A DNA stretch of 64,000 nucleotides from Psychroflexus longus (GTDB lineage: Bacteria; Bacteroidota; Bacteroidia; Flavobacteriales; Flavobacteriaceae): positions 1 to 64,000 of the forward strand of contig NZ_JAIQZE010000014.1 of assembly GCF_020164595.1 (NCBI RefSeq). Reading direction: 5' to 3'. Below the pieces are notes generated by a model that saw only the letters and a list, made by a program, of their open reading frames with translations, ran no database searches and had not been told where the DNA came from. Shown piece after piece: positions 52,541 through 62,296 of the stretch. Each line of letters begins with the position of its first letter. The stretch's first letter is position 1. The position numbers were made by a program, and so were the translations under genes.

Positions 52541-55500
52541 TTACATATTCCTTCTATACTGGCCGCCGACTTCAAACAGGGCTTCGGTGATCTGGCCTAA
52601 AGAGCAGTATTTGGTGGCTTCCATCAATTCTTCGAAGATGTTTTCGTTGTGGATGGCTGCTTCCTGTATGCGTTTTAGGTTCTTGTCGGCTCTGTTTTCG
52701 TAGACTTTGTGAAGTTTTTCCAGAGTATTGATCTGGAATTCCTTCTCCTCCTCAGTCGCGCGGATGACTTCTCTAGGTTTGACTGTTGGCGAACCTTTGG
52801 AACTCAGGAAGGTGTTCACTCCGATAATTGGAAATTCTCCGGTGTGCTTGAGGGTTTCGTAATGTAAACTTTCCTCCTGAATCTTGCTACGCTGGTACAT
52901 GGTTTCCATGGCACCAAGCACGCCACCACGCTCGGTAAGACGGTCGAACTCAAGTAAAACAGCTTCCTCCACAAGGTCTGTCAATTCTTCAATAATAAAA
53001 GAGCCTTGGATTGGGTTTTCGTTTTTGGCCAGCCCTAATTCTTTGTTGATAATCAACTGAATGGCCATGGCACGGCGTACAGATTCTTCGGTTGGCGTCG
53101 TGATAGCTTCATCGTAGGCATTGGTGTGCAGCGAATTACAGTTATCGTAAATCGCATACAACGCCTGTAGCGTGGTCCGGATATCGTTAAAGTCGATTTC
53201 CTGGGCGTGAAGCGAACGTCCTGAGGTCTGGATGTGGTATTTCAACATCTGCGCTCTGGAGTTGGCGCCGTATTTATCCCGCATGGCTTTGGACCAGATA
53301 CGTCGGGCCACACGACCAATGACCGCATATTCTGGATCGATACCATTGGAGAAAAAGAAACTTAAGTTAGGACCAAATTTATTGATATCCATGCCTCGGC
53401 TCAAGTAATATTCTACGTAAGTAAAGCCGTTGGAAAGCGTCAATGCCAATTGTGTAATGGGGTTGGCGCCTGCTTCGGCAATGTGATAACCTGAAATTGA
53501 CACCGAATAAAAGTTTCTGACTTTATTTTCAATGAAATATTCCTGGACGTCACCCATCAATCGGATAGCGAATTCTGTAGAGAAAATACAGGTGTTTTGC
53601 GCCTGGTCTTCTTTAAGAATATCCGCCTGAACCGTTCCTCTAACAACAGCAATGGTGTCTTGTTTTATCTTTTCGTATACATCTTTCGGCAAGACCATAT
53701 CGCCAGTAACACCAAGCAGCATCAAGCCAAGGCCATTGTTTCCTTCTGGAAGTTCACCTTGGTAGACTGGTCGTTCTGTTCCGTTTTTCTGATATATCTC
53801 TTTGATTTTGGCTTCAACTTCTTTTTCAAGTCCGTGCTCTGCAATGTATTTTTCACACTGCTGGTCGATGGCGGCATTCATAAAGAACCCGAGCAGCATC
53901 GGAGCTGGACCATTAATGGTCATACTCACAGAAGTCATGGCATCTGCCAGATCGAATCCTGAATACAACTTTTTGGCATCGTCTAAACAGCAAATAGAAA
54001 CACCCGCATTACCAATTTTACCGTAAATATCTGGTCGATGGTCGGGATCGTTTCCGTACAGTGTTACCGAATCAAAAGCTGTAGACAAACGCTTAGCAGG
54101 CAAGCCTGCACTCACATAATGAAACCTGCGATTAGTTCGTTCCGGCCCACCTTCCCCGGCAAACATTCGGGTAGGATCTTCACCAGTTCTTTTGAACGGA
54201 TATAGTCCTGCGGTATATGGGAATTCTCCAGGCACATTTTCTTGTAGCAACCACTTGAGCAAATCTCCCCAGGCTTTATATTTAGGTAAAGCTACTTTTG
54301 GAATTTTGGTATGAGAAAGCGAATCGGTATGAGTATCAATTTTGATTTCTTTGTCTCTTACTTTAAAGGTGTACACCTCGTCGGTATATTTTTGAACAAC
54401 ATTGCCCCAATCCAATATTTTTTCCCAGTTGTATGGATCAAAGTCCATCTTGACACGGTCGAATTCCTTCTTCAGCAAACCTACCAAAGTTTCATTGTCT
54501 GAAGTGGCCACCTCTTCCAATTGTGTTTCTTCAATGCCATTTTTATCAAGTTCTAATTTTGTATCGGTGACACTTTCAAGGGTTTTGAAAATCCCGTAAA
54601 GCTTTTGAGCCACTTCTACCTGTGAGTTCGCCTTCTGATCGTAGGCCCGATTGTTTTCTGAAATTTCTGAAAGGTAACGGGTTCTGGCTGGTGGAATGAC
54701 AAATATTTTTTCTGACATTTCATCAGAAATCTGATAATCACTCTTAAGTGTTGTTGATGTTTTTTCTGACAACTGATCCATGATTCTCTTGTAAAGAATA
54801 TTCATGCCTGGATCGTTAAATTGAGAAGCGATGGTTCCATATACTGGTAAAGTATCTGGCTTAACATCCCACAGATTGTGATTGCGCTGGTATTGTTTTT
54901 TGACGTCACGCAAAGCATCTTTAGCACCACGTTTATCAAATTTATTGATAGCCACCAAATCGGCAAAGTCCAACATGTCGATTTTCTCCAACTGAGTAGC
55001 TGCTCCAAATTCTGGTGTCATGACATACAGCGACACATCCGAGTGATCGAGAATTTCTGTATCACTCTGACCTATTCCCGAAGTTTCTAAAATAATTAAA
55101 TCATAGTTAGCCGCTTTTAAGACTTCTACTGCCTCCTGCACATATTTGGATAAAGCCAAGTTGGATTGTCTTGTAGCCAATGAACGCATGTATACTCTTG
55201 ATGAGTTGATCGCATTCATACGAATTCTATCTCCAAGCAAAGCACCTCCAGTTTTACGTTTAGAAGGATCCACCGAGATAATCCCGATTTGTTTGTCTTC
55301 AAAATCCACTAAAAATCGACGAACTAACTCATCGACCAATGAAGATTTGCCGGAACCCCCAGTTCCTGTAATTCCAAGAACGGGAACTTTATTCTCATTG
55401 TTTTTCTGAATAGATTCAAACACCTCTAAAAATTCGTCGTGTCTGTTTTCAGCTAAGGAAATTAAACGTGCTATGGTATTGACGTCTTTATTATCTAAGT

Positions 55501-55975
55501 TTTCTTTGGTCTTTTTTGGAGCTTTTAGCTCAGGTGTTTTAAAATCAGCTTGTTTGACTAGGTCGTTGATCATACCCTGTAATCCCATTTCGCGTCCATC
55601 ATCTGGAGAATAGATCCTAGTAATTCCGTGCTTCATCAATTCCTCGATTTCTTCGGTCAGGATGACTCCTCCTCCACCACCAAAGATTTTGATGTGCCCG
55701 GCTCCTTTCTCCTGAAGCAAATCATACATGTATTTAAAATACTCATTATGCCCACCCTGATAAGACGTCAAAGCAATTGCGTTCACATCTTCTTGTATGG
55801 CGGTATTGACGACTTCTTCTACACTTCTGTCATGACCTAAATGAATCACTTCTACGCCGGTAGATTGGATGATACGACGCATCACATTGATGGAGGCATC
55901 GTGGCCATCAAATAAAGAAGCTGCGGTGACTATTCGAATTTGATTTTTAGGAGTATATGGTTTTTGTTGCTGCAT
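52541..55975 (-). CDS. icmF: Fused isobutyryl-CoA mutase IcmF (methylmalonyl-CoA mutase family)
   Basis: A 1144-residue B12 enzyme joining three parts. The N-terminal cobalamin domain (about 12-140) has DGHDAS with ligand His25, and GGGGVIL. The MeaI/ArgK-type GTPase chaperone (about 195-420) has P-loop GTGGSGKSS (204-212) and NKFDKRG. The C-terminal mutase barrel (about 560-1144) has [20 protein letters not shown] and [16 protein letters not shown]. Fusion of chaperone and mutase is diagnostic of IcmF, which interconverts isobutyryl- and butyryl-CoA and can process related acyl-CoA. Substrate preference cannot be fixed here. A BtuF-like B12/metal binding protein lies 1.7 kb away. Codon use matches neighbours. 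Confidence 0.93.
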   Translation of the reverse strand: MQQQKPYTPKNQIRIVTAASLFDGHDASINVMRRIIQSTGVEVIHLGHDRSVEEVVNTAIQEDVNAIALTSYQGGHNEYFKYMYDLLQEKGAGHIKIFGGGGGVILTEEIEELMKHGITRIYSPDDGREMGLQGMINDLVKQADFKTPELKAPKKTKENLDNKDVNTIARLISLAENRHDEFLEVFESIQKNNENKVPVLGITGTGGSGKSSLVDELVRRFLVDFEDKQIGIISVDPSKRKTGGALLGDRIRMNAINSSRVYMRSLATRQSNLALSKYVQEAVEVLKAANYDLIILETSGIGQSDTEILDHSDVSLYVMTPEFGAATQLEKIDMLDFADLVAINKFDKRGAKDALRDVKKQYQRNHNLWDVKPDTLPVYGTIASQFNDPGMNILYKRIMDQLSEKTSTTLKSDYQISDEMSEKIFVIPPARTRYLSEISENNRAYDQKANSQVEVAQKLYGIFKTLESVTDTKLELDKNGIEETQLEEVATSDNETLVGLLKKEFDRVKMDFDPYNWEKILDWGNVVQKYTDEVYTFKVRDKEIKIDTHTDSLSHTKIPKVALPKYKAWGDLLKWLLQENVPGEFPYTAGLYPFKRTGEDPTRMFAGEGGPERTNRRFHYVSAGLPAKRLSTAFDSVTLYGNDPDHRPDIYGKIGNAGVSICCLDDAKKLYSGFDLADAMTSVSMTINGPAPMLLGFFMNAAIDQQCEKYIAEHGLEKEVEAKIKEIYQKNGTERPVYQGELPEGNNGLGLMLLGVTGDMVLPKDVYEKIKQDTIAVVRGTVQADILKEDQAQNTCIFSTEFAIRLMGDVQEYFIENKVRNFYSVSISGYHIAEAGANPITQLALTLSNGFTYVEYYLSRGMDINKFGPNLSFFFSNGIDPEYAVIGRVARRIWSKAMRDKYGANSRAQMLKYHIQTSGRSLHAQEIDFNDIRTTLQALYAIYDNCNSLHTNAYDEAITTPTEESVRRAMAIQLIINKELGLAKNENPIQGSFIIEELTDLVEEAVLLEFDRLTERGGVLGAMETMYQRSKIQEESLHYETLKHTGEFPIIGVNTFLSSKGSPTVKPREVIRATEEEKEFQINTLEKLHKVYENRADKNLKRIQEAAIHNENIFEELMEATKYCSLGQITEALFEVGGQYRRNM

Positions 55976-56121
55976 TATAAAATTGAATTATAAATAATTT
56001 TTATGGCGTGAAATTACGAAATATTCAATTTAAACTCATTGATTTAAGCTTCTAATAACGAAAAAATAGAAGGTTGTCTTCAAAAGTCTCTATCTTTACA
56101 ATAGATCTAAAATTCATTTCT

Positions 56122-56826
56122 ATGAAACGATTTTTATTACTTATGCTAGTTTCTATTTCATTGAGTTCATGCGCAGAACTTGAACAGATTTCTAGAGAGA
56201 TGACAAAGTCTGCCGGGGTTACTGACCAACAAATAGCCAATGGCCTACAACAAGCACTATCCAAAGGTGTAGATGAGCAAGTTTCCAAATTGACTGAGGG
56301 AAATGGATTTTATAATAATGATTTGGTGAGGATCAAACTTCCTGAGGAATTATCTAGTGTGGAGAGCACCATGAGAAGCTTAGGTTTAGGTAATTTAGCT
56401 GACGAAGGCATCAAGGCACTTAACACGACCGCTCAGCAAGCTGTTAAAGAAGCGACACTCATTTTCTTATCTGCGATACGCGACATGACATTTGAGGAAG
56501 CCAGATCTATTCTGCTCGGAGAAAATTCAGCAGCAACGTCTTACTTAAGAGATAAGACACAAACAGAATTGTATCAAAAATTTGAGCCCATCGTACGAGA
56601 TAATTTTCAGAAAGTAGGCGCCGATCAAATATGGAAAAATGTGATTGAAAAATACAATCAGGTGCCTTTTACCTCTAATGTAAATCCAAATCTCACAGAC
56701 TACGTCACCAACGAAGCCTTAAAGGGCGTTTATAAAATGATTGAACTGGAAGAACAACGAATCAGAAATGACGTTAGGGAAAGATCTACAGATCTATTAA
56801 GACGAGTTTTTGCGCTTCAGGATTAA
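56122..56826 (+). CDS. DUF4197 lipoprotein
   Basis: A 234-residue protein starting at ATG 56122 with a lipoprotein signal (MKRFLLLMLVSISLSSC, Cys17). The rest is a DUF4197 domain, mostly helical: GLQQALSKGVDEQVSKL, VRIKLPEELSSVESTMRSLGLG, MTFEEARSILLGENSAATSYL and FTSNVNPNLTDYVTNEALKG. Function is unknown; the family is widespread in envelope fractions. It is divergent from icmF and its stop overlaps the convergent hydrolase stop by 4 bp (56823-56826). Confidence 0.88.
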   Translation: MKRFLLLMLVSISLSSCAELEQISREMTKSAGVTDQQIANGLQQALSKGVDEQVSKLTEGNGFYNNDLVRIKLPEELSSVESTMRSLGLGNLADEGIKALNTTAQQAVKEATLIFLSAIRDMTFEEARSILLGENSAATSYLRDKTQTELYQKFEPIVRDNFQKVGADQIWKNVIEKYNQVPFTSNVNPNLTDYVTNEALKGVYKMIELEEQRIRNDVRERSTDLLRRVFALQD

Positions 56827-57659
56827 GTCGCTTGCAATTGTAATTTAGTATTGTTCTCCAGACTTTTAATAAAATCTATCACTTTGGAATTAAACACTTT
56901 TGGCTGTTCAACATTCACCACGTGACCGCAGTTTTTGATGACAAATAATTTGGCTTCTTTATGAGTTTCAGAAATTTTTCTAACCGCAGGTAGAAACAAA
57001 TAATCTTGTTCACCCATCATGTAAAGGGAAGGTATATTGATCGCTTTTTGCCTAAAGAACTTGAGCAAAGGATTTATTTCAGAAGTTAGCTTAAACCATC
57101 TGATGAATTCTTTCTGGTATAATTTTTTAGCCTCGTTCACGAAGAGATTTCTTGATTTCTTATGATTCCTTCTAGGCATTATTATGAAAGCAAATAATTT
57201 GTAAAGAATCATATAAGGCACAACCGATTTGAATATTACTCCAACATTCATTAAAAACCTGGACCTCACGTTCATTTTCATAATAGCTCCGCCCATGATC
57301 ATGCTAGAAACGCGATTTGGATAGTTCTCAGCTAAGTTCCTTATTAAAATGGTACCCAGAGAGATACCTATGAAATGAGATTTTTCAATATTGTTGATAT
57401 CTAAAACTTCAACTATATCGCCGGTAATAGCATCGAAAGTGTAATTTTCATCAAGCGAATCCTGCAATTTTGGATTTGAATTGCCATGACCTCTAAGGTC
57501 TAATAGTAAAACATTAAATTGAGATTTAAAGGCTCTGAGTTGCTTAAACCATATGGAAGAACTTCCACCAGCACCATGCACAAAGGTAACCCACTCTATG
57601 GAGTTTTCGTGACGATAAACTGAATGGTGTATCAAAGCTTTCTTTTTGTAAATATACAC
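56823..57659 (-). CDS. Alpha/beta hydrolase
   Basis: A 278-residue serine hydrolase: oxyanion segment FVHGAGGSSSIW (26-37), RGHGNSN (56-62), nucleophile Ser100 in GISLGT, acid near 220 in GEQDYLFLP and base His near 248 in CGHVVNVEQP. A hydrophobic cap insert lies at about 145-200. It appears to start with GTG at 57659; no ATG exists before the oxyanion segment. The substrate is unknown. It may be co-transcribed with the BtuF-like gene, which starts 45 bp upstream on the same strand. Confidence 0.83.
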   Translation of the reverse strand: MYIYKKKALIHHSVYRHENSIEWVTFVHGAGGSSSIWFKQLRAFKSQFNVLLLDLRGHGNSNPKLQDSLDENYTFDAITGDIVEVLDINNIEKSHFIGISLGTILIRNLAENYPNRVSSMIMGGAIMKMNVRSRFLMNVGVIFKSVVPYMILYKLFAFIIMPRRNHKKSRNLFVNEAKKLYQKEFIRWFKLTSEINPLLKFFRQKAINIPSLYMMGEQDYLFLPAVRKISETHKEAKLFVIKNCGHVVNVEQPKVFNSKVIDFIKSLENNTKLQLQAT

Positions 57660-57704
57660 AGGATAATCGTTAAAACTAAAATGTCCTTAAATACTAGTAA
57701 AATT

Positions 57705-58475
57705 TTATAAGTTGTCCCTAAGCTTTAAGAAATAGTCAAAGGCTTGTAAAAGCCTGGAACCGTACCAGCTAAAGTATTCGCCATCCACAATTTTAATTTT
57801 TTCCGCTGGAATTTTGAATTCTAACTTATGTTGATCTTTGAAGGGAAATGGCTCCGAAGACAAGAAAACATAATCGACCGCTACTAGATTCTTAATATCT
57901 ACCTCAGGATATCTTGGAAGTTCTTTATATACATTTTCAAAATTATTAAGTTCCAACATATAATTGATAAATGTTGAGGCACCAACAACCATCCAAGGAT
58001 CTCTCCAAATGAAGTAAGCTACTTTGAGTTTAGGTTGCTCTTTACTTTTTCTTCGGAATTTGATAAAGTTAGTTTCAATGCTGTCAACAAGTTGCTTGGA
58101 GTTTTCAGGGATCTTAAAGATTTCGTCAATATCTCTTATCAACTGAAGCAGATCTTCGATCTTATTGATATCACTTACATAAACTGAATGGTCTTCTGTT
58201 AGTTTCTCAATGACTTCTAACTCGTTCTCTTCTTTATTGGCTAAAATAAGATCTGGCTGTAAACTTTTGATTTTATCAACCTTTACGGTTTTAGTTCCAC
58301 CTATGATTTCAGCCGTTGATCTTATATCTTCAGGATGAACACAAAATTTGGTCACTCCTACCAGTTTATCTTTCAGTCCTAAATCTACAAGCATTTCAGT
58401 AAGACTAGGAACCAAACAGACAATCCGGTTTGGAACAGAAGTTTTGTGAAGTGACCGCTTTAGTTGATCTTTCAT
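57705..58475 (-). CDS. BtuF-like helical-backbone metal/cobalamin binding protein without signal peptide
   Basis: A 256-residue protein of the TroA/BtuF superfamily: NRIVCLVPSLTEMLVDLGLKDKLVG (two-domain start), DLILANKEEN, the long backbone helix around 118-150, AYFIWRDPWMVVGASTFINYML and AVDYVFLSSEPFPFKDQH. In BtuF the equivalent regions hold cobalamin. Residues 1-16 are polar with no export signal, so it seems cytoplasmic or the start is wrong. Its only close B12 user is icmF, 1.7 kb away. It lacks adjacent ABC permease or ATPase genes. Confidence 0.8.
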   Translation of the reverse strand: MKDQLKRSLHKTSVPNRIVCLVPSLTEMLVDLGLKDKLVGVTKFCVHPEDIRSTAEIIGGTKTVKVDKIKSLQPDLILANKEENELEVIEKLTEDHSVYVSDINKIEDLLQLIRDIDEIFKIPENSKQLVDSIETNFIKFRRKSKEQPKLKVAYFIWRDPWMVVGASTFINYMLELNNFENVYKELPRYPEVDIKNLVAVDYVFLSSEPFPFKDQHKLEFKIPAEKIKIVDGEYFSWYGSRLLQAFDYFLKLRDNL

Positions 58476-58510
58476 TAGCCTTTATAAATGATATCCAATT
58501 GCCCTAAAAT

Positions 58511-58541
58511 AAAAAACCCTGAATTAAATTCAAGGTTTTTT
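58511..58541 (-). terminator. Intrinsic terminator of the small Cys-rich gene
   Basis: AAAAAACC.TGAAT/ATTCA.GGTTTTTT stem with T-run in the minus direction, 19 bp after the stop at 58560. Confidence 0.75.
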
Positions 58542-58559
58542 GTGGATTTTGAAAAAAAC

Positions 58560-58799
58560 TTACGTTGAAGGTGCCCATGATGCACAAAGCATTCCTGGGG
58601 CAGCTTTACTTGGATGAGCGCAAGAATCTGTTTCATGTTTCTTACAATTGGAACAGCTTCTTTCGTTTTTCAACTCTGCCTTCATATTAAATAAGTCACA
58701 AGTATATTTTTGAGATACCAAGACTTCGTGTTTACTGCAAAATGTCTTTTCAATTAAGTTGGTGCAGTTGCTACAGTTATTTGCGAATCTAATGGCCAT
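58560..58799 (-). CDS. Small Cys-rich protein with duplicated CxxC module
   Basis: A 79-residue soluble protein with eight Cys in two similar sets: Cys9/12/21/34 and Cys49/52/60/72 (both with CSNC, spacings 3-9-13 and 3-8-12). This suggests an internal duplication that could hold two zinc or iron-sulfur sites. No signal peptide. I do not recognise the family. It is a lone gene between the rplT operon end and the BtuF-like gene, with terminators on both sides. Confidence 0.7.
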   Translation of the reverse strand: MAIRFANNCSNCTNLIEKTFCSKHEVLVSQKYTCDLFNMKAELKNERSCSNCKKHETDSCAHPSKAAPGMLCASWAPST

Positions 58800-58914
58800 A
58801 ATGTTTAGTTTTTAAGTTATTATCAAAATTTTCTCTAATGTATATAGGAAATACATTAAAGCTGTTAATTACAACTCAAACTCTTACAATACGTTATTAG
58901 ACTGATTAAAAATA

Positions 58915-58946
58915 AAAAGCACCTGTTAATTAAAACAGGTGCTTTT
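58915..58946 (-). terminator. Intrinsic terminator of thrS-infC-rpmI-rplT
   Basis: AAAAGCACCTGTT/AACAGGTGCTTTT, a perfect 13-bp stem with T-run in the minus direction, 24 bp after the rplT stop. Confidence 0.9.
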
Positions 58947-58969
58947 GTAATTGCGATAAAAGTTAGAAT

Positions 58970-59314
58970 TTATTTGACTTGGTCGACTACGGCTTTAAAA
59001 GCTTCAGGATTGTTCATAGCTAAGTCCGCAAGAACTTTTCTATTCAATTCAATGTTGTTAGCTTTTACTTTTCCCATAAATTGAGAGTAAGATAAACCGT
59101 GCAGTCTTGCAGCAGCATTAATTCTTATGATCCAAAGTGATCTAAAATTTCTCTTCTTGGTTTTGCGGTCTCTATAAGCATATAACATTGCTTTTTCGAC
59201 TGCATTTTTGGCTACTGTCCAAACATTTTTACGACGTCCGTAGTAACCTTTTGCTTGCTTCATTATTTTTTTACGTCTGGCTCTGGAAGCGACAGAATTT
59301 GTTGATCTTGGCAT
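58970..59314 (-). CDS. rplT: 50S ribosomal protein L20
   Basis: A 114-residue ribosomal protein binding 23S rRNA and needed for early 50S assembly. It begins [20 protein letters not shown], has [21 protein letters not shown] and [25 protein letters not shown]; length matches the family. It is the last gene of the thrS-infC-rpmI-rplT operon, 81 bp after rpmI. L20 autoregulates this operon in other bacteria; no leader fold was evident here. Confidence 0.97.
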   Translation of the reverse strand: MPRSTNSVASRARRKKIMKQAKGYYGRRKNVWTVAKNAVEKAMLYAYRDRKTKKRNFRSLWIIRINAAARLHGLSYSQFMGKVKANNIELNRKVLADLAMNNPEAFKAVVDQVK

Positions 59315-59395
59315 ATTTTAAAGTTTTTTGTAGTAGGCAGTTTAATAAACGTTTTGTGAGCCTAACTCCATGGATTAATAATTAACCTTGTTTAC

Positions 59396-59593
59396 TTATT
59401 TTAAGCGTAATTGAGTTTTGATGCTATGCTCATCAGCTTTGTCTACTAAACCGCTGTGAGTTAACTTCAATTTTCTCTTTTTTGACTTTTTAGTCAAAAT
59501 GTGACTTTTGAATGCATGTTTACGTTTTATTTTACCTGTTCCGGTAAGTTTAAAACGCTTTTTAGCACTCGACTTTGTTTTCATCTTAGGCAT
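59396..59593 (-). CDS. rpmI: 50S ribosomal protein L35
   Basis: A 65-residue, highly basic ribosomal protein: [20 protein letters not shown], then [19 protein letters not shown], which is the standard L35 pattern. Third gene of the operon, 28 bp after infC and 81 bp before rplT. Confidence 0.97.
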   Translation of the reverse strand: MPKMKTKSSAKKRFKLTGTGKIKRKHAFKSHILTKKSKKRKLKLTHSGLVDKADEHSIKTQLRLK

Positions 59594-59621
59594 CTGGAAT
59601 ATATATTAAGGATTATCGCAA

Positions 59622-60179
59622 TTATTTTTTGGAAACTGGAGCAAGAATCATAATCATTCTCTTACCCTCCAGCTTAGGCATTTGCTCTACTTTAGCAAGA
59701 TCTTCAAGATCCTGAGCAAGTCTTAAGAGCAAGATTTGGCCTTTATCTTTAAAGACTATGGAACGGCCTTTAAAAAACACAAAGGCTTTTAATTTAGCTC
59801 CATCTTTAAGGAACTTCTCTGCATTTTTCTTTTTGAATTCGTAATCATGATCGTCTGTATTAGGACCGAAACGAATTTCTTTTACAACGACTTGGGTAGT
59901 TTTCTGCTTGAGCTGTTTTTCTCTCTTTTTTTGTTCATACAAGAACTTCTTGTAATCCATAACTTTACAAACAGGAGGGTCTGCTTTTGGAGATATTTCA
60001 ACTAAATCCAACTCCTGCTCTTCGGCCATGGCCAAAGCTTCTTTGAGCGAATAGATATCTACTTTTACATTTTCACCAACAACTCGAACTTTTGGAGCTC
60101 TTATCTTGTCGTTGATTTTATGAGGATTTTCTTTTATCTGCCTCGGTGCCTGTCTTGATTTTTTTCTACGTATTGCTAT
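59622..60179 (-). CDS. infC: Translation initiation factor IF-3, probable ATA start codon
   Basis: The complete 185-residue IF-3 reads from ATA at 60179 (start [14 protein letters not shown], read as MAIRR). It continues through the N domain (about 22-90, [36 protein letters not shown]), the [25 protein letters not shown] linker and the C domain (100-185, [23 protein letters not shown]). The first ATG (60035) would cut off most of the N domain. In-frame TAA just upstream (about 27 bp before ATA) leaves no other sensible start. IF-3 genes commonly use rare start codons for autoregulation (family knowledge). It follows thrS by 18 bp. Confidence 0.88.
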   Translation of the reverse strand: MAIRRKKSRQAPRQIKENPHKINDKIRAPKVRVVGENVKVDIYSLKEALAMAEEQELDLVEISPKADPPVCKVMDYKKFLYEQKKREKQLKQKTTQVVVKEIRFGPNTDDHDYEFKKKNAEKFLKDGAKLKAFVFFKGRSIVFKDKGQILLLRLAQDLEDLAKVEQMPKLEGKRMIMILAPVSKK

Positions 60180-60197
60180 GGCTAAATATTTTTTTAA

Positions 60198-62144
60198 TTA
60201 AACTTCGAATTTATAAATTTCATTTTCTATTTCAGTTTCTAAAATTTTGGCAAAGCTTTCTATTGGCATTTCACCTAAATCATCTCCCCCATGTCTTCTC
60301 ACAGAAACCGTTTCGTTATCTACTTCAGCTTCGCCTATTATCAACATGTAAGGAATCTTATTCATCTCGGCTTCCCGGATCTTTTTACCCATGGTTTCAC
60401 CTCGATTATTAATAGTAGCGCGAATTTCGTGTTTTTTAAGTAAACTTAAAACTTTTTTAGAATAATTTTCATATTTCTCACTGATTGATAGGATAGTAGC
60501 CTGTTCTGGCATTAGCCATAATGGGAAATTTCCCCCAGTATGCTCTAACAAGATGGCTATAAATCGTTCTAAACTTCCGAAAGGCGCTCTGTGTATCATT
60601 ACGGGACGGTGCATTTCGTTGTCACTCCCTTTATATTCTAACTCAAATCGCTCTGGCAAATTATAATCTACCTGAATAGTTCCAAGCTGCCACTGTCTTC
60701 CTAATGCATCTTTTACCATAAAGTCCAATTTTGGACCATAAAAGGCGGCCTCTCCAGTTTCCACTTTATAATTTAGACCTTTTTCTTCTGCTGCATTTAA
60801 AATAGCAGCCTCAGCTTTTGTCCAGTTTTTATCAGATCCTATATACTTTGAAGGATTATCTGGGTCTCTTAAAGAAACCTGAGCTGTAAAGTTTTCAAAA
60901 CCTAAAGAGTTGAAGACATAGAGCACAAGATCGATTACTTTCTTAAATTCTTCGTCCAATTGCTCGGGCATACAAAAAATATGTGCATCATCTTGTGTAA
61001 ATCCTCTTACCCGTGTAAGACCATGAAGCTCTCCGCTTTGTTCGTAACGGTAAACCGTCCCAAACTCTGCATAACGCTGTGGTAAATCTCTATAACTCCA
61101 AGCCTGTGAGTTGAAAATTTCACAGTGATGAGGACAGTTCATAGGCTTCAAAAGGTATTCTTCACCATCCTGAGGAGTTTTGATAGGTTGAAAGCTATCC
61201 TCTCCATATTTCTGATAATGACCTGAGGTCATGTATAATTCTTTCTGACCAATATGTGGAGATATCACTTGTTGGTAGCCAGCATTTTCTTGTGCATCTT
61301 TCAGGAACTTTTCAAGTCTGTCTCTCAGAGCTGCACCTTTAGGTAACCACAATGGCAAACCCTGACCAACTTTTTGAGAAAAAGTAAACAGTTTTAATTC
61401 TCTACCTAATTTTCTATGATCTCGTTTTTTGGCTTCTTCAAGTAGCTCTAAATATTCTTTAAGTTCTTTTTGCTTAGGAAAAGAAATTCCATAGATCCTC
61501 GTTAACTGCGGATTATTTTCATCACCTCTCCAGTAGGCTCCAGCGATATTCATCAACTTGATAGCCTTTACAAAACCGGTATTAGGAATGTGTCCACCTC
61601 GACATAAATCTGTAAAATCATCATGATCACAAAACGTGATTTCTCCGTCTTCAAGATTTTCTATCAATTCTACTTTGTAGGGGTTATTTCTGGTTTTGTA
61701 ATATTCTAGAGCATCAGCTTTTGAAACTTCACGCATTTCAAAATCATGTTTCCCTCTTGCAAGCTCAAGCATCTTGGCTTCAATTTTAGGAAAATCATTT
61801 TCAGAGATGGATTGATCTTTAAGATCCACATCGTAATAAAAACCATTATCAATTGAAGGGCCTATCGTCAGGTTGATTCCTGGATATAACTTCAGTAAAG
61901 CCTGTGCCAAAATGTGCGAAGATGAATGCCAGAAAGCCTGCTTCCCTTCATCATCATTGAAAGTCAGAAGCACCAAATTACCATCTTGATTGAGTGGCAT
62001 GGTGGTTTCTACAATTGTATCATTGAATTTTGCAGAAATCACATTTCTAGCTAAGCCTGAGCTTATGCTTAAAGCTACTTGAAGAGGGGTTGTTCCTTCC
62101 TCATATTGCTTTACACTCCCATCTGGTAAGGTAATATTGATCAT
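60198..62144 (-). CDS. thrS: Threonyl-tRNA synthetase
   Basis: A 648-residue class II synthetase charging tRNA-Thr. An N-terminal TGS domain (1-62), the editing domain with [16 protein letters not shown] (73-88), the catalytic core with [13 protein letters not shown] (zinc Cys plus His), [25 protein letters not shown] and [17 protein letters not shown], and a C-terminal anticodon domain (about 545-648) with [13 protein letters not shown]. It is the first gene of the thrS-infC-rpmI-rplT operon and has a clear TTG-N19-TATCTTTG promoter. Confidence 0.97.
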   Translation of the reverse strand: MINITLPDGSVKQYEEGTTPLQVALSISSGLARNVISAKFNDTIVETTMPLNQDGNLVLLTFNDDEGKQAFWHSSSHILAQALLKLYPGINLTIGPSIDNGFYYDVDLKDQSISENDFPKIEAKMLELARGKHDFEMREVSKADALEYYKTRNNPYKVELIENLEDGEITFCDHDDFTDLCRGGHIPNTGFVKAIKLMNIAGAYWRGDENNPQLTRIYGISFPKQKELKEYLELLEEAKKRDHRKLGRELKLFTFSQKVGQGLPLWLPKGAALRDRLEKFLKDAQENAGYQQVISPHIGQKELYMTSGHYQKYGEDSFQPIKTPQDGEEYLLKPMNCPHHCEIFNSQAWSYRDLPQRYAEFGTVYRYEQSGELHGLTRVRGFTQDDAHIFCMPEQLDEEFKKVIDLVLYVFNSLGFENFTAQVSLRDPDNPSKYIGSDKNWTKAEAAILNAAEEKGLNYKVETGEAAFYGPKLDFMVKDALGRQWQLGTIQVDYNLPERFELEYKGSDNEMHRPVMIHRAPFGSLERFIAILLEHTGGNFPLWLMPEQATILSISEKYENYSKKVLSLLKKHEIRATINNRGETMGKKIREAEMNKIPYMLIIGEAEVDNETVSVRRHGGDDLGEMPIESFAKILETEIENEIYKFEV

Positions 62145-62160
62145 TAGTTTTAATTTTGAA

Positions 62161-62190
62161 CAAAGATACTATGTTAATATTTCTTTGCAA
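62161..62190 (-). promoter_or_regulatory. Promoter of the thrS operon
   Basis: Minus strand TTG (62190-62188), 19 bp, TATCTTTG (62168-62161), both boxes matching consensus, 16 bp before the thrS ATG. The best promoter match in the window. Confidence 0.65.
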
Positions 62191-62245
62191 CATGAAATCT
62201 TGTTTGTTTGATCTCACATTGATACTCGAACAATTAGTTTTAAAA

Positions 62246-62272
62246 GAAAAAAGCCACTTATCAAAAGTGGCT
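62246..62272 (-). terminator. Intrinsic terminator of htpG
   Basis: AAGCCACTT/AAGTGGCTT stem with T-run in the minus direction, 24 bp after the htpG stop. Confidence 0.8.
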
Positions 62273-62296
62273 TAAATCCAAAATATTTAAATAATT

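Noticed and set aside
55976-56121. Possible cobalamin riboswitch in front of icmF
   Set aside because: The 146-bp gap is AT-rich with no B12-box or long stem structure, and it is shared with a divergent promoter.
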